From positions 17,155 through 81,154 of the forward strand of contig JAGNLL010000007.1 of NCBI GenBank assembly GCA_017999675.1: DNA of 64,000 nt. The letters are read 5' to 3'. Position 1 is the first letter of the stretch, and every line of letters starts with the position of its first letter. Source of the stretch: Rickettsiales bacterium (GTDB lineage Bacteria; Pseudomonadota; Alphaproteobacteria; Rickettsiales; UBA1997). Below, piece after piece: positions 8,465 through 17,427 of this stretch. The position numbers were made by a program, and so were the translations under genes. The notes below the pieces were generated by a model. The model did not search any database. It was given only the letters and a program-made list of their open reading frames with translations, and had not been told where the DNA came from.

Positions 8465-9559
8465 TTATTGCTGGCAGGCCTTGAGAACTACCTCAACACG
8501 ACCCTCCCAGAACTCTTGAATCACAACGTTTGGGGAGTGATTTTTTAAAATTTCCCACTTTAGATCACAAGGAAATTCATTTACGTAAAGTGCGGTCGAA
8601 AAATGCTCAGAAACCAAGTCGTTCAACTCACCAAAAAACGAGTCTTTGTAAACAAAAATGTTGGGCAAATTTGCGTTAGAATTTTTAAACAAAACTGGAC
8701 GGTGAAACTGCGACATACCTTCTGCATTGACGCCATATTGTGCAGCAGTTCGCGCAAATTTTGGCGTTAAATCATAGTTCACGTTTTGCGCATTTGAGCC
8801 CATGATGTCTGAAATATCGCCGCGAATTTTTTCGTCTTCTTTGTTTGAAAAATTTTGGCGCAAATGCGGCGTAATTTTTAGGCGCTTGGCAATTTCAACG
8901 TAAGCATAATGCCCGCCGCGCTTGTTCCAGTGCGTGTCGGTTTGATGGTAGAGAATTTCGTTTTTTTTAGCTTCAAGCAAGAGAGGTCGTAAATCTAGCA
9001 CCGGAAAATCTGGGTATTTTTTTGTTAGCGCTGTCAAAAATTTGTCAATTCTGTGTGGACCTTTTGGCTTGATGTAGTCTGGCAAAAACTCTGGATAAAT
9101 CGTGCTTTTGTCGGCGGCGATCACCAACAAATAGTCGATGTTTTTAGCGCGCATTTGGCGCCAATTTTTGGCAAAAGCTTCAACGCCGCGCTCAACTAAT
9201 TCGTTGGAAATTTCGGCCCTTCCCGCCGCATCTAAAAGCGAGTTATGGTTGTCAAAATATAGCCAGCCGTCTTTACCAATAACAGCGCGCGCGTCGGGAG
9301 ACTCGTCAAAAAGCTTGTCCATCAAGTGACTATTTGCGGAGATAAAAGTTTTTCTAAAGCCGTAATTGTCGTTAAAAAATTTTTCAAAATTTTGCGGCAA
9401 TTTTTTTGCCTCTTCAAAATTTTGTGGTAGCGATGGCGCCGCAGCAGGCAAACGCTTCTCAAACAAATCTTTCACCGGCGAAAAGTGAAAAACATTGTCG
9501 AGCACCGGTAGCAAAAGAATTGCGAGGAATGCGAAAATTAAAAATTTGTTTCTCTTCAT
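8465..9559 (-). CDS. AlgJ/AlgX-like SGNH-type acetyltransferase subunit
   Basis: The 364-residue protein has an N-terminal signal anchor (about 5-22, FLIFAFLAILLLPVL) and an extracytoplasmic AlgX/AlgJ-like domain. The family's catalytic signature TDTHWNKRGG lies near 205-215, and a YKDSFFGE segment near 305 is the probable serine region. Such proteins work with an MBOAT membrane protein to O-acetylate an exported polysaccharide or cell-wall glycan. The MBOAT partner is the gene immediately upstream: its stop abuts this start without a gap, so the pair is almost certainly cotranscribed. No alginate genes are near, so the acetylated polymer is unknown. The pair lies within the segment that separates the two purL halves. 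Confidence 0.85.
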   Translation of the reverse strand: MKRNKFLIFAFLAILLLPVLDNVFHFSPVKDLFEKRLPAAAPSLPQNFEEAKKLPQNFEKFFNDNYGFRKTFISANSHLMDKLFDESPDARAVIGKDGWLYFDNHNSLLDAAGRAEISNELVERGVEAFAKNWRQMRAKNIDYLLVIAADKSTIYPEFLPDYIKPKGPHRIDKFLTALTKKYPDFPVLDLRPLLLEAKKNEILYHQTDTHWNKRGGHYAYVEIAKRLKITPHLRQNFSNKEDEKIRGDISDIMGSNAQNVNYDLTPKFARTAAQYGVNAEGMSQFHRPVLFKNSNANLPNIFVYKDSFFGELNDLVSEHFSTALYVNEFPCDLKWEILKNHSPNVVIQEFWEGRVEVVLKACQQ

Positions 9560-10969
9560 TTAAAACTGAAAATAAATAAACGGGTTGTGCGTTGCGGCTG
9601 AAAGCCTCAACAAGCTTAGCACTAAAACCAAAATTAAAAATACGTCGAGGGCAGCGGCGAAAATTTTGTTTTTTTGTAGCGCCCCGCCAACGTTTTTTAA
9701 AAGCGGCGAAAAGCCTAAAATTGCTAGCGCCGCCGACATCCAAACAAAGTGCGACTTGGCCAAACGTGCCACTTCAGCCCCACCCCACGAAATTTCTGAA
9801 GCACTAAACATGGTGCTTAAAAAGCCGGTGGCGTGAGTTAAATCGGGGCTTCTAAAAAATACCCAAGCAAGCATCACCACAAAAATTGTGTAAAAATGCT
9901 GCGCGATTTTTGGTAAAAATTTTAAAAAAGCGGCGCCAATTTTTACACGTTCAAACACCAAAAAAGCCCCGTGGATCATGCCCCAAATCACAAAATTCCA
10001 ACTAGCGCCGTGCCACAATCCGCACAGAAAAAAAACTAAAAATAAGTTAAAATATTGGCGGGCAAGCGACACGCGGTTTCCCCCGAGCGGAATGTAAACA
10101 TAGTCGCGAAACCAAGCAGAGAGCGACATGTGCCACCTTCTCCAAAATTCTTTGATCGAGCGCGCGATGTAGGGATAGTTGAAATTTTCGGGAAACTTAA
10201 AGCCGAAGACCCGCGCCAAGCCTATCGCCATGTCGCAGTAGCCAGAAAAATCGAAGTAAATTTGTAAGGTGTAAGCAGCAAGCCCAGCCCAAGCAATTGC
10301 TGGGTTTAGGTCAGAAATTTGCGAGGCAAAAACGGCGTCGGCAAATTCGCCAAGTGGGTTGGCGATGATCACTTTTTTTCCCAGTCCGATGATGAAGCGG
10401 CGAATCCCCGCAGCTGCTGCAAACCAAGTGTGGCGGCGTTGCCCGAGATATTTTTCAATTGCGTTGTAGCGCACAATTGGACCGGCGATTAGTTGCGGAA
10501 AGAAGGAGATGTAGAGTGCGAGGTCAAAAATATTTCGCTGCGCGCGGCATTTTTTGCGGTAGATGTCGACTAGGTAAGAGATGGCGTGAAAGGTGAAAAA
10601 CGAGATGCCGATGGGTAGGTGAATTTTTTTGTTTTCGATTTGCAGCGAAAAAATTTGGTTCAAATTTTCGACCAAAAAGTTGGCGTATTTAAAGTAGCCA
10701 AGCAGTGCAAGGTTGGTGGCAACGGCAAGAAAAATGGTCAAATTTTTTGATTTTTTTTCTAGCGCCAAACCAAAAAAATAGTTCGCCGTAATTGAAAGCA
10801 AAAGCAGCCACAAGTAGTGCAGCTCGCCCCACGAGTAGAAAATTAGGCTTAAAATTAGCAGCACCGAGTTGCGCAAGTTTTTTGTCGCCAGTTTTTTTGG
10901 TACGGCGAAGTAAAGTAAAAGCGCTAGCGGCAAGAAGGCGAAGAGGAAGAGGTTTGAGCTGAAGACCAT
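9560..10969 (-). CDS. MBOAT-family O-acyltransferase (AlgI-like)
   Basis: A polytopic membrane protein of 469 residues with the MBOAT hallmark GLWHGASWNFVIWG, whose His is near residue 319. Other AlgI/DltB-type segments are FFPQLIAGPIVRY, YFDFSGYCDMAIGLARVFGF and FWRRWHMSLSAWFRDYVYIPLGG. It should move acetyl groups across the inner membrane for transfer by the AlgJ-like partner encoded directly downstream. I chose ATG 10969 (MVFSSNLFLFAFLPLALLLY), the standard AlgI-type opening. The frame stays open for a further 36 codons upstream, but that stretch is read from the family B palindrome (11014-11108) and its flank and is not expected protein. Confidence 0.92.
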   Translation of the reverse strand: MVFSSNLFLFAFLPLALLLYFAVPKKLATKNLRNSVLLILSLIFYSWGELHYLWLLLLSITANYFFGLALEKKSKNLTIFLAVATNLALLGYFKYANFLVENLNQIFSLQIENKKIHLPIGISFFTFHAISYLVDIYRKKCRAQRNIFDLALYISFFPQLIAGPIVRYNAIEKYLGQRRHTWFAAAAGIRRFIIGLGKKVIIANPLGEFADAVFASQISDLNPAIAWAGLAAYTLQIYFDFSGYCDMAIGLARVFGFKFPENFNYPYIARSIKEFWRRWHMSLSAWFRDYVYIPLGGNRVSLARQYFNLFLVFFLCGLWHGASWNFVIWGMIHGAFLVFERVKIGAAFLKFLPKIAQHFYTIFVVMLAWVFFRSPDLTHATGFLSTMFSASEISWGGAEVARLAKSHFVWMSAALAILGFSPLLKNVGGALQKNKIFAAALDVFLILVLVLSLLRLSAATHNPFIYFQF

Positions 10970-11013
10970 GTTTTTTGTTTTTTGATTTACTTGAGTAAGT
11001 TGGTGGCGCGAGA

Positions 11014-11108
11014 TGGATTGCCGCGCTTCGCTCGCAATGACGGATGATGTTGGTAGAACGAGATCTTCCTCCAACATCCGTCATTGCGAGCGAAGCTGAG
11101 GCAATCCA
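11014..11108. repeat. Palindromic element, family B
   Basis: Inverted arms TGGATTGCC(GC)GCTTCGCTCG continuing CAATGACGGATG.TGTTGG, with the reverse complement at 11071-11108, around a loop of about 20 bases. It separates dctA from the AlgI gene. A shortened relative (GTCATTGCGAGCA) is visible at 55342-55354, where a family E element interrupts it. Read in one frame it gives the peptide SVIASEARQSI, which creates a false N-terminal extension of the AlgI gene. Confidence 0.9.
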
Positions 11109-11122
11109 CTTACACAAACGAG

Positions 11123-12340
11123 TTATTTTTTAAACTCCCCTTCCCACTTACTCACCGCCACACAAGCCGTGGCATTGCCCACCAAGTTAGTAATGGCGCG
11201 CGCTTCTGACATGAAGCGGTCGATTCCTAAAATTAGCGCTAGGCCGGCGAGCGGAATTGTGTGCACCACCGACAAGGTTGCCGCCAAGGTGACAAAGCCA
11301 CTGCCCGTCACGCCAGCCGCCCCTTTTGAGGTGAAGAGCAAAATTAAAATTACGCTTAAAAGTTGGGTTGAGGTGAGTTCGATGTTGAAGGCTTGAGCGA
11401 TAAAAATAATCGCCATGGTGAAGTAAATGCAAGTGCCGTCTAAGTTAAAGGAATAGCCGCTTGGCACCACTAAGCCGACGATGGATTTAGGGCAACCGAA
11501 GGCTTCCATTTTGGTCATTAATCCAGGTAAAGCCGACTCAGAGGATGAAGTGCCAAGCACCAAAAATATTTCGTCTTTAATGTGGCGTATAAGCTTGAAA
11601 ATGTTGGAGCCGCAAATTTTTAGCACCCCACCTAAAACCAAAATTACAAACAAAATGCAGGTTAAATAAAACGCGCCCATCAGCTTGGCGAGAGGCGCCA
11701 GCGCTTCAACGCCGTACTTACCAACAGTGAAACTCATGGCGCCAAAAGCACCCAAAGGCGCCAGCTTCATCAAGTAGGAAAGAATCTTAAAAAGAATTTC
11801 AGAGATTTCGTGGATACCTGAAATCACAAGCTTGGCACGCTCTTTTACCGCCGACAAAGCAAAGCCAAAAAGAATTGCCACCAGCAAAATCGGCAAAATT
11901 TCGCCCGAAACAAAAGCCTGAAAAATTGTGGTTGGAATGACGTTGAGCAAAAAATCGACAAAGCTTGAGTGGGGTTTTACGTAAGAGGCAACCGCCGCCG
12001 CATCAAGCGTTGCAGCGTCAATATTCATGCCGCTTCCCGGCTTTAGAAAATGGGCAACTGCAAGGCCAATTACCAGCGCCACCGTGGTTAAAATTTCGAA
12101 ATACACCAAAGTTTTTAAACCCACCTTCCCCACTTTTTTTAGATCAGCGCCGCCGACAATTCCCAAAACAATTGTGCAAAAAATTACCGGCGGCACGCAC
12201 ATTTTGATCAGCTTGATAAAGCCATCCCCCAAAGGCTTCATGGCTTGCGCCGCTTCTGGAAAAAACAAACCAAAGATGATCGCCAAAATTACAGCGAAAA
12301 GCACTTGTATGTACAAAGAATGACGTAGTTTGTTTAGCAT
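11123..12340 (-). CDS. dctA: C4-dicarboxylate:cation symporter
   Basis: This 405-residue inner-membrane carrier of the dicarboxylate/amino acid:cation symporter family resembles DctA closely from end to end. Examples are [20 protein letters not shown] near the N-terminus, [12 protein letters not shown] in the first re-entrant hairpin, [16 protein letters not shown] in transmembrane segment 7, and [19 protein letters not shown] in the second hairpin. It probably imports succinate, fumarate or malate with protons or sodium, which fits sdhA elsewhere in the window. Glutamate transport by a relative cannot be excluded. It lies 5 bp after the ankyrin-protein gene on the same strand, inside the interval between the purL halves. 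Confidence 0.92.
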   Translation of the reverse strand: MLNKLRHSLYIQVLFAVILAIIFGLFFPEAAQAMKPLGDGFIKLIKMCVPPVIFCTIVLGIVGGADLKKVGKVGLKTLVYFEILTTVALVIGLAVAHFLKPGSGMNIDAATLDAAAVASYVKPHSSFVDFLLNVIPTTIFQAFVSGEILPILLVAILFGFALSAVKERAKLVISGIHEISEILFKILSYLMKLAPLGAFGAMSFTVGKYGVEALAPLAKLMGAFYLTCILFVILVLGGVLKICGSNIFKLIRHIKDEIFLVLGTSSSESALPGLMTKMEAFGCPKSIVGLVVPSGYSFNLDGTCIYFTMAIIFIAQAFNIELTSTQLLSVILILLFTSKGAAGVTGSGFVTLAATLSVVHTIPLAGLALILGIDRFMSEARAITNLVGNATACVAVSKWEGEFKK

Positions 12341-12345
12341 TTTTT

Positions 12346-14067
12346 TTAAATTTTACGTTCTGAAAAATTCTGTACTAGCGGCACCACTCCATTTGACGAA
12401 AGAGTCGCAATTGAAGGCACTGGCGGCGCAACAGATGCGGCAGAAATTATTTTTGTAAGCACCTCTTTTCTTACAGAAATATCTGCAATCAAAGCAGCAG
12501 CCACCCTACCTTCGTTATTTTTAATTTGAGCATCAGCGCCGCAATCAAGCAGCAGCATGGCAATTTCTTTGTTGCCAGTTTTGCAGGCATAGTGCAACGC
12601 CGTGTCTCCGCTTTTACTGCAAGAATTTAAAATTTTGTCGTGCGGGTAATTTTCTAAAAGAAATTTGGTAATTTTAAAATTTCTGGCAACAACCGCGCGA
12701 TGAAGCGAGTTGTAGCTAGCAATTCCGGTTTCATCTTCGGCTCTTGCGCCTTTTTTTAGTAAAAATTCTGCCAACTCAACATGGTCTCCTTCGTAAGAAC
12801 AAACCCGAGCAAGCGGCGTCATATTTCCGCTACCGCGAAGGTTAACATCTAGACCATTTTTAACTAAATTTTTTACCAGACTCATCACCACTTCTGCTGA
12901 ATTTTCTCGATTCGCTACCATCGCAATGGCGTGGTGAATCAGGGAGTCACCTAAGTCATCTTTTTTGTCTAAACTTTTGCTAGATTCACTGAAAGTAATC
13001 TGAGCGCCAAGGGTTTTAGCCACATAATTCAAATCTTTTACGCTAGATGCTTCCCACTCTGGATCAAAGTCTGGATCATCTTGGTTTTCTTCAAGCGCCT
13101 GTTTCGCAAGTTCTGCTAATTCTAAATCTTTTCTTTGTTCATCGGCAATTCTCCTTTCTTCTTCTAACCTTGCTAACTCCACCCTTTCTCTTTGACGATT
13201 CTGAAACTCTGCCAAATCTGCCGCAGCTTTGCGTTGGTTTATTTCCGCTTCGTCAAATTCTCTTTTTTCATCTTCTGCGTTTTTCATCCTATTTCTTTCG
13301 CGCGACTCTTGCTTTTCTTCATCTGTCACGTTGGGTTTAGCAGCTTTTGAGACTTTCATCAAACCAGTCATCTTCTGTGAATAAACACTAGTTGGGGTCT
13401 CTTCTTGCACTGGTGCTTTAGTGTTTTTTTCAATTTCAACAATTCCAACATCGGCTGGTTGTGCCAAGGGCGTTTCGACGACTGCTGCTAACTTTACACT
13501 CTCCTTGAACAGCTTTTTTTTAGGCTGCTTATGCTTCGAAGTCACAGTTCCGTCATACAGAGTGCGAGCCAACTTAGGGTGATAATTTTGTCCAACCTCA
13601 AAAGGGGTGTAACCCGCCTGATTTTTCAACGCCTGATCCACACCAGTAGACACTAATTTTTCAACCAAAAAATCATCGCCCCAAAAGTAAGCGTAGTGCA
13701 AAGGCGAGTTGCCCAAACTGTCTCTAAAATAAGTTGCGTAATTTTGCTCAGCAAAAAAATGCGCCAAATCAACTCTACCACAAAGACATGCCACCGCAAA
13801 TGGCGTGTTTTGAAAAGCGTCAAAATGAACCGCTGCCACATCTCTACCCAAAACAATTTGCGCCATCCCCACATCTGCCAAAGGCGAGCTTGCAACTACG
13901 TGAAGCGCAGAAGCACCTTCGCTGCTAATTGCCGCTGATCTTAGTTGTGGAAATTCTTGCAACAGCAACGCCACAGAGGCGTGATCATTGCAAGAAATTG
14001 CACGAAATAAATCGCGCGATTTTGCCGCCAAAATTTCGTGTCGATTTAAACCAGTGTCTTTTCTCAT
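12346..14067 (-). CDS. Ankyrin-repeat protein with central coiled coil
   Basis: The 573-residue protein has two ankyrin blocks. The first spans about 15-165 (segments such as [34 protein letters not shown]). The second spans about 370-545 ([50 protein letters not shown]). Between them is a charged Glu/Arg/Lys-rich heptad stretch (about 250-345) likely to form a long helix. There is no signal peptide or membrane segment. Ankyrin proteins of this kind are often secreted effectors in Rickettsiales, but no secretion signal can be proven here. The gene lies 14 bp downstream of the DUF1016-nuclease fusion and 5 bp upstream of dctA, so it is probably cotranscribed. The actual partner is unknown. Confidence 0.85.
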   Translation of the reverse strand: MRKDTGLNRHEILAAKSRDLFRAISCNDHASVALLLQEFPQLRSAAISSEGASALHVVASSPLADVGMAQIVLGRDVAAVHFDAFQNTPFAVACLCGRVDLAHFFAEQNYATYFRDSLGNSPLHYAYFWGDDFLVEKLVSTGVDQALKNQAGYTPFEVGQNYHPKLARTLYDGTVTSKHKQPKKKLFKESVKLAAVVETPLAQPADVGIVEIEKNTKAPVQEETPTSVYSQKMTGLMKVSKAAKPNVTDEEKQESRERNRMKNAEDEKREFDEAEINQRKAAADLAEFQNRQRERVELARLEEERRIADEQRKDLELAELAKQALEENQDDPDFDPEWEASSVKDLNYVAKTLGAQITFSESSKSLDKKDDLGDSLIHHAIAMVANRENSAEVVMSLVKNLVKNGLDVNLRGSGNMTPLARVCSYEGDHVELAEFLLKKGARAEDETGIASYNSLHRAVVARNFKITKFLLENYPHDKILNSCSKSGDTALHYACKTGNKEIAMLLLDCGADAQIKNNEGRVAAALIADISVRKEVLTKIISAASVAPPVPSIATLSSNGVVPLVQNFSERKI

Positions 14068-14081
14068 GATTTTAAAATTTT

Positions 14082-15122
14082 TTAAACTTGCGCCGCCAAG
14101 CCTTTGTCGAGCAGAAGTTGGTTTAGAAAAATTCCGCTGTCGGCAACTTTTTGTGCGTCAGTTTCGTTGGAATTTTCAGGCAAAAAAACGTCGCAAACAT
14201 AGCGGCCGTAAACATCGACGGCGCTGGTTTTTACAACTAAAAACGGCGTGGTTTTTAAAATGTTTTTTAGTGCAGCGGTGCTTTTTGCACCCTCCACAGT
14301 TTCAAGCTCTGGCGCGTCGATGCCCCGCAGGCGCAGCTTTTCGCGGTGAAAGGTTTTAAAGCCCAAGTCTAAAATTACGTAAAGCGTGTCGCCGTCAACC
14401 ACGCGGTCGAGCCGCGCTTTGTAGGTGTGTAGTTTTTGTGTTGGGGTTGTCGATTTTTTTAAAACATAGTTTCTGCTTTCTTTCACAGTTTCAATCACCG
14501 CTACGTCTCCCGCCGGCAAGGCTTCTTCGACGTCGCGAAAAATGTCAAAACCGCAGTCAATTTTAAAATTTTCGTCACCTTTAAACTTCACCAAATTGTA
14601 AGAAAAAAGTTTGCCGCGGCGTGGAGTAAGTTTTGTTTGCTTCTCTGGCTTAGGCTTAGAGTGGCTTTGCTGTTGAATTTGGGCGATTTTGGTTTTTTTA
14701 ACTTCGCGCTGAAGTTCGTGAGAATCCCAAGAATTTTCCTGCACAAAACCCTCGAGACGCTTTCTTTCTGAGGCTTTGGAAACTCCGCTTAAAATGCGGT
14801 AGTGGCTCCAGTTTAGCTTGCTGTTGTCTTGCGGCAGTTGTGGGTAAGTTTGGTAAAATCGCTGCATTTTGTAAAGGACGCTGCGTGAGATTCCAAGGTC
14901 GCCCTCTAACTTTTCAAAAAGATATTTTCCGTAAGAATTTGTTTGCTCATTTTTTGACAAATATTTGTCGACAGACTCGCCAATTTTCCAGGCCATTTCA
15001 ACTTTTTGTCGGGTGACAATTTCAGCTAGGGTTGTGTGGGTTTTTGTGACGTGGGCTTGCAGCTCGGCGAGAAGTTGTGGGTAATTTTCTAAGACAATTT
15101 CTTGAGTTTTTTTGCTGCTCAT
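14082..15122 (-). CDS. DUF1016 N-terminal domain fused to staphylococcal-type nuclease
   Basis: The 346-residue protein has an N-terminal DUF1016/YhcG-like helical domain (about 10-165), with AWKIGESVDKYL, YGKYLFEKLEGDLGIS and LSWSHYRIL-like segments. Its C-terminal third (about 235-346) is a thermonuclease domain. The nuclease signatures are all present: VVDGDTLYV (calcium-binding Asp region), RLRGIDAPE (catalytic Arg and Glu) and YGRYVCDVFLP (second Arg). I chose ATG 15122 (MSSKKTQE). The open frame continues 35 codons upstream, but that stretch is read from a hairpin and the family A palindrome. DUF1016 usually carries its own PD-(D/E)XK nuclease; pairing it with an SNase domain is unusual. 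The role is unknown; nucleic-acid defence or toxicity is a guess. Confidence 0.82.
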   Translation of the reverse strand: MSSKKTQEIVLENYPQLLAELQAHVTKTHTTLAEIVTRQKVEMAWKIGESVDKYLSKNEQTNSYGKYLFEKLEGDLGISRSVLYKMQRFYQTYPQLPQDNSKLNWSHYRILSGVSKASERKRLEGFVQENSWDSHELQREVKKTKIAQIQQQSHSKPKPEKQTKLTPRRGKLFSYNLVKFKGDENFKIDCGFDIFRDVEEALPAGDVAVIETVKESRNYVLKKSTTPTQKLHTYKARLDRVVDGDTLYVILDLGFKTFHREKLRLRGIDAPELETVEGAKSTAALKNILKTTPFLVVKTSAVDVYGRYVCDVFLPENSNETDAQKVADSGIFLNQLLLDKGLAAQV

Positions 15123-15137
15123 TTTGCTTATTTTTAA

Positions 15138-15161
15138 GATTGTGGCCCCAGGGCCACAATC
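15138..15161. repeat. Short hairpin, GATTGTGGCCC arms
   Basis: A 24-base inverted repeat (GATTGTGGCCC-CA-GGGCCACAATC) located 15 bases upstream of the DUF1016-nuclease start. On the plus strand it is followed by CTTTTTTGG. On the minus strand it would form in the leader of the nuclease gene. It could be an operator or a terminator for minus-strand transcription arriving from purL. Confidence 0.7.
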
Positions 15162-15202
15162 TTTTTTGGTGACGTTTTTTTTGTAGAGAATGTGGCCTGA
15201 AG

Positions 15203-15322
15203 ATAACCACCCCAACCCATCCTTCAAAAGGAGGGGCTTAGTACGATCTTTTTAGAAGTGACGGACTAAAAACAAACTCGGTAGTAAGCCCCTCCTTTTC
15301 AAGGAGGGGTTGGGGTGGTTAT
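15203..15322. repeat. Palindromic element, family A, copy 2
   Basis: Arms ATAACCACCCCAACCC(A)TCC and inner CAAAAGGAGGGGCTTA, with the reverse complement at the right end and a divergent loop of about 40 bases. It begins 22 bp downstream of the purL N-half stop in the minus direction. The C-half is likewise followed by a family A copy. Confidence 0.92.
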
Positions 15323-15344
15323 TCCCCCGCCTCAAACCTCTAAA

Positions 15345-16484
15345 CTAAATCCACGGACGGTCATACTCTGGAGCGCTTTCTGACAAAGGCTCTGACGGAA
15401 TATCGGCGTAAACTTCGCCGTTCATTTTAATCACCACGCGGCCGGTGTTGGTCACGGTTCCAATCACTGCAAAGTCAAGGCCCCACTTGTCGAACACCGC
15501 TTTAGCAAAATCTTCGCGCTCAGGTTTGATGATCATCAACATGCGCTCTTGCGACTCGGAGAGCATGATTTCGTAAGGCGTCATGTGCGTCTCGCGTTGT
15601 GGCACGTTTTCTAAATTTAGTTCAATTCCGGTGCCGCCTTTGCCCGACATTTCAAAAGAAGACGAGGTTAAACCCGCCGCGCCCATGTCTTGAATCGACA
15701 AGATGCAGTCAGACTGCATCAGCTCCATGCAGGCTTCGAGCAACAATTTTTCGGCGAAAGGGTCGCCAACTTGCACGGTAGGACGCTTGTCTTCGTCACC
15801 TTCTTTAAATTCGTCAGAGGCCATCACAGCGCCGTTAATGCCGTCGCGGCCGGTTTTTGAACCAACGTAAACTACAGAAGCTCCAACTTGTGAAGCAGCA
15901 GAGTAGAAAATTTTGTTAGACTCGGCCAAGCCCACAGTCATGGCGTTGACGATGATGTTGCCGTTGTAGCTTTTGTCGAAAGTCACCTCGCCGCCAACAG
16001 TTGGCACGCCCACACAGTTGCCGTAGCCGCCAATTCCGTGCACCACGCCGTTTACCAGTTGTTTGGTTTTAGGGTGATCGATGTCGCCAAAACGCAGCGC
16101 GTTAAGGTTGGCAATCGGGCGCGCGCCCATGGTAAACACGTCGCGCAAAATGCCGCCAACACCAGTTGCGGCCCCCTGGTAAGGCTCGATGAAAGACGGG
16201 TGGTTGTGGCTTTCCATTTTAAAAACAACCGCTTGACCGTCGCCGATGTCGATGACGCCGGCGTTTTCGCCAGGTCCACAAATCACCCACGGCGCTGTGG
16301 TGTGCATGGTTTTCAAATGCTTCTTGGTAGATTTGTAAGAGCAGTGCTCAGACCACATGGCTGAAAAAATGCCAAGCTCGGTGATGGTTGGCGTGCGGCC
16401 GAGAATTTCTAAAACTTTTTGGTACTCACCTTCGGTTAGGTTGTGGTCTTTAACGAGTTGTGGAGTGATTTCGATTTGTTTCAT
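15345..16484 (-). CDS. purL: Phosphoribosylformylglycinamidine synthase PurL, N-terminal half (split gene)
   Basis: This 379-residue gene encodes the first half of small-type PurL. It has the N-terminal substrate domain with the catalytic-His segment WSEHCSYKS (H47), the ATP/Mg segment [18 protein letters not shown] near 89-106, [14 protein letters not shown] and the glycine-rich [13 protein letters not shown]. It ends with the motif APEYDRPW that normally sits just before the interdomain linker, so the stop coincides with the natural joint. The C-half is a separate gene 6.9 kb further on at 7441-8451. It follows yebC (254 bp upstream on the same strand). Both halves keep their key motifs, so I infer a two-subunit PurL rather than a pseudogene. 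Confidence 0.93.
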   Translation of the reverse strand: MKQIEITPQLVKDHNLTEGEYQKVLEILGRTPTITELGIFSAMWSEHCSYKSTKKHLKTMHTTAPWVICGPGENAGVIDIGDGQAVVFKMESHNHPSFIEPYQGAATGVGGILRDVFTMGARPIANLNALRFGDIDHPKTKQLVNGVVHGIGGYGNCVGVPTVGGEVTFDKSYNGNIIVNAMTVGLAESNKIFYSAASQVGASVVYVGSKTGRDGINGAVMASDEFKEGDEDKRPTVQVGDPFAEKLLLEACMELMQSDCILSIQDMGAAGLTSSSFEMSGKGGTGIELNLENVPQRETHMTPYEIMLSESQERMLMIIKPEREDFAKAVFDKWGLDFAVIGTVTNTGRVVIKMNGEVYADIPSEPLSESAPEYDRPWI

Positions 16485-16528
16485 TTTTTTTAGTTTTTTA
16501 GTTAATTTTTTTAGCTTTCGTCACGTTC

Positions 16529-16620
16529 GCTGGACGGGATTTGTAATCCCGTCCACACGTTCATTTCCTTACTTGCGGCTTTGCATGAACAGTAGGACGG
16601 GGTTACAAACCCCGTCCTGC
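16529..16620. repeat. Palindromic element, family F, copy 1
   Basis: Each arm is itself a near-perfect palindrome (GGACGGGATTTGTAATCCCGTCC, paired with a GGACGGGGTTACAAACCCCGTCC-type arm). The arms are joined by ACACGTTCATTTCCTT…CATGAACAGT, so the whole unit is also an inverted repeat. It fills most of the gap between yebC and the purL N-half. The second copy is at 55454-55545 and shares the ACACGTTCATTTCCTT core. Confidence 0.88.
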
Positions 16621-16659
16621 TCAGATCCTGCTCACACGTCAGCCGACGGTCTTTTTGCC

Positions 16660-17406
16660 TTACAATTTCTCCGCAATTTCATCAGGAAAAACATAGTTTC
16701 CAGTCACCATTTGCACGTCGTCACAATCTTCCAACGCGTCGATCATTTTAACCAATTTTTGTGCTTGTTCTAAGTCGGCTACTTCAACTTGGTTTTTGGC
16801 TTTCCAGTCAAATTTTGCTGAAAGTGGGTCGCCTAGTTTTTCGGCTAAGGCTTCGCGCACTGAGTTTAAATTTTCGGGCTTGGTGATCACTACGTGAACT
16901 TCTTCTGAAGATTCCACCTCTTCTGCACCTGCCTCTAGCGCGGCTTCAAACATTTGCTCTTCGCTGGCAACTTTGCCGTCAAACTGGATCACGCCAACAT
17001 GGTCAAACATAAAACCAACCGAGCCAGTTTCGCCCAAGGCGCCACCAGCTTTGGTGAAGGTACTGCGAACTTCACTTGCTGTTCTGTTGCGGTTGTCGGT
17101 TAGCGCTTCAACGATGATGGCGATGCCACCGGGGGCGTATCCTTCGTAGCGAATTTCGTCAAAATTTTCGCCGCCAATTTCGCCCGAAGCTTTTTTGATC
17201 GCCGCGTCGATGCGGTCTTTTGGCATGTTGTTGGTGCGGGCGTCGATTAGCGCGTTGCGCAAGCGTGGGTTTGAGTTGGGGTCAACATTGCCGCCTTTGG
17301 CAGAAACGGTAATTTCGCGTAAAATTTTGGTGAAGCGCTTGGCTTTTTTAGCGTCTTGCGCGCCTTTGCGGTGCTTGATGTTTGCAAACTGAGAGTGGCC
17401 GGCCAT
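16660..17406 (-). CDS. yebC: YebC/PmpR-family protein
   Basis: A 248-residue TACO1/YebC family protein with the invariant opening MAGHSQFANIKHRKGAQDAKK. The SNPRLRNALIDARTNNMPKD block, YEGYAPGGIAIIVEALTDN and a C-terminal acidic region ending near DDVQMVTGNYVFPDE are also present. These proteins act in the cytoplasm. They were long annotated as transcriptional regulators, and more recently linked to relief of ribosome stalling at proline-rich stretches. The length is normal. The gene follows ymdB by 21 bp on the minus strand and is probably cotranscribed. In many bacteria yebC is next to ruvC; that is not the case here. Confidence 0.95.
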   Translation of the reverse strand: MAGHSQFANIKHRKGAQDAKKAKRFTKILREITVSAKGGNVDPNSNPRLRNALIDARTNNMPKDRIDAAIKKASGEIGGENFDEIRYEGYAPGGIAIIVEALTDNRNRTASEVRSTFTKAGGALGETGSVGFMFDHVGVIQFDGKVASEEQMFEAALEAGAEEVESSEEVHVVITKPENLNSVREALAEKLGDPLSAKFDWKAKNQVEVADLEQAQKLVKMIDALEDCDDVQMVTGNYVFPDEIAEKL

Positions 17407-17427
17407 GTGAGGGGGAAATTTAAAAAG

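Noticed and set aside
10689-11117. 142-codon minus-strand open frame spanning the family B palindrome and the start of AlgI
   Set aside because: Its first part is repeat sequence (RHCERSAAIH-type peptide) and the rest is out of frame with the conserved AlgI protein.
7441-16484. Programmed frameshift or sequencing error as the cause of split PurL
   Set aside because: The halves are about 6.9 kb apart with intact unrelated genes between them, so a single-base error or frameshift cannot join them.
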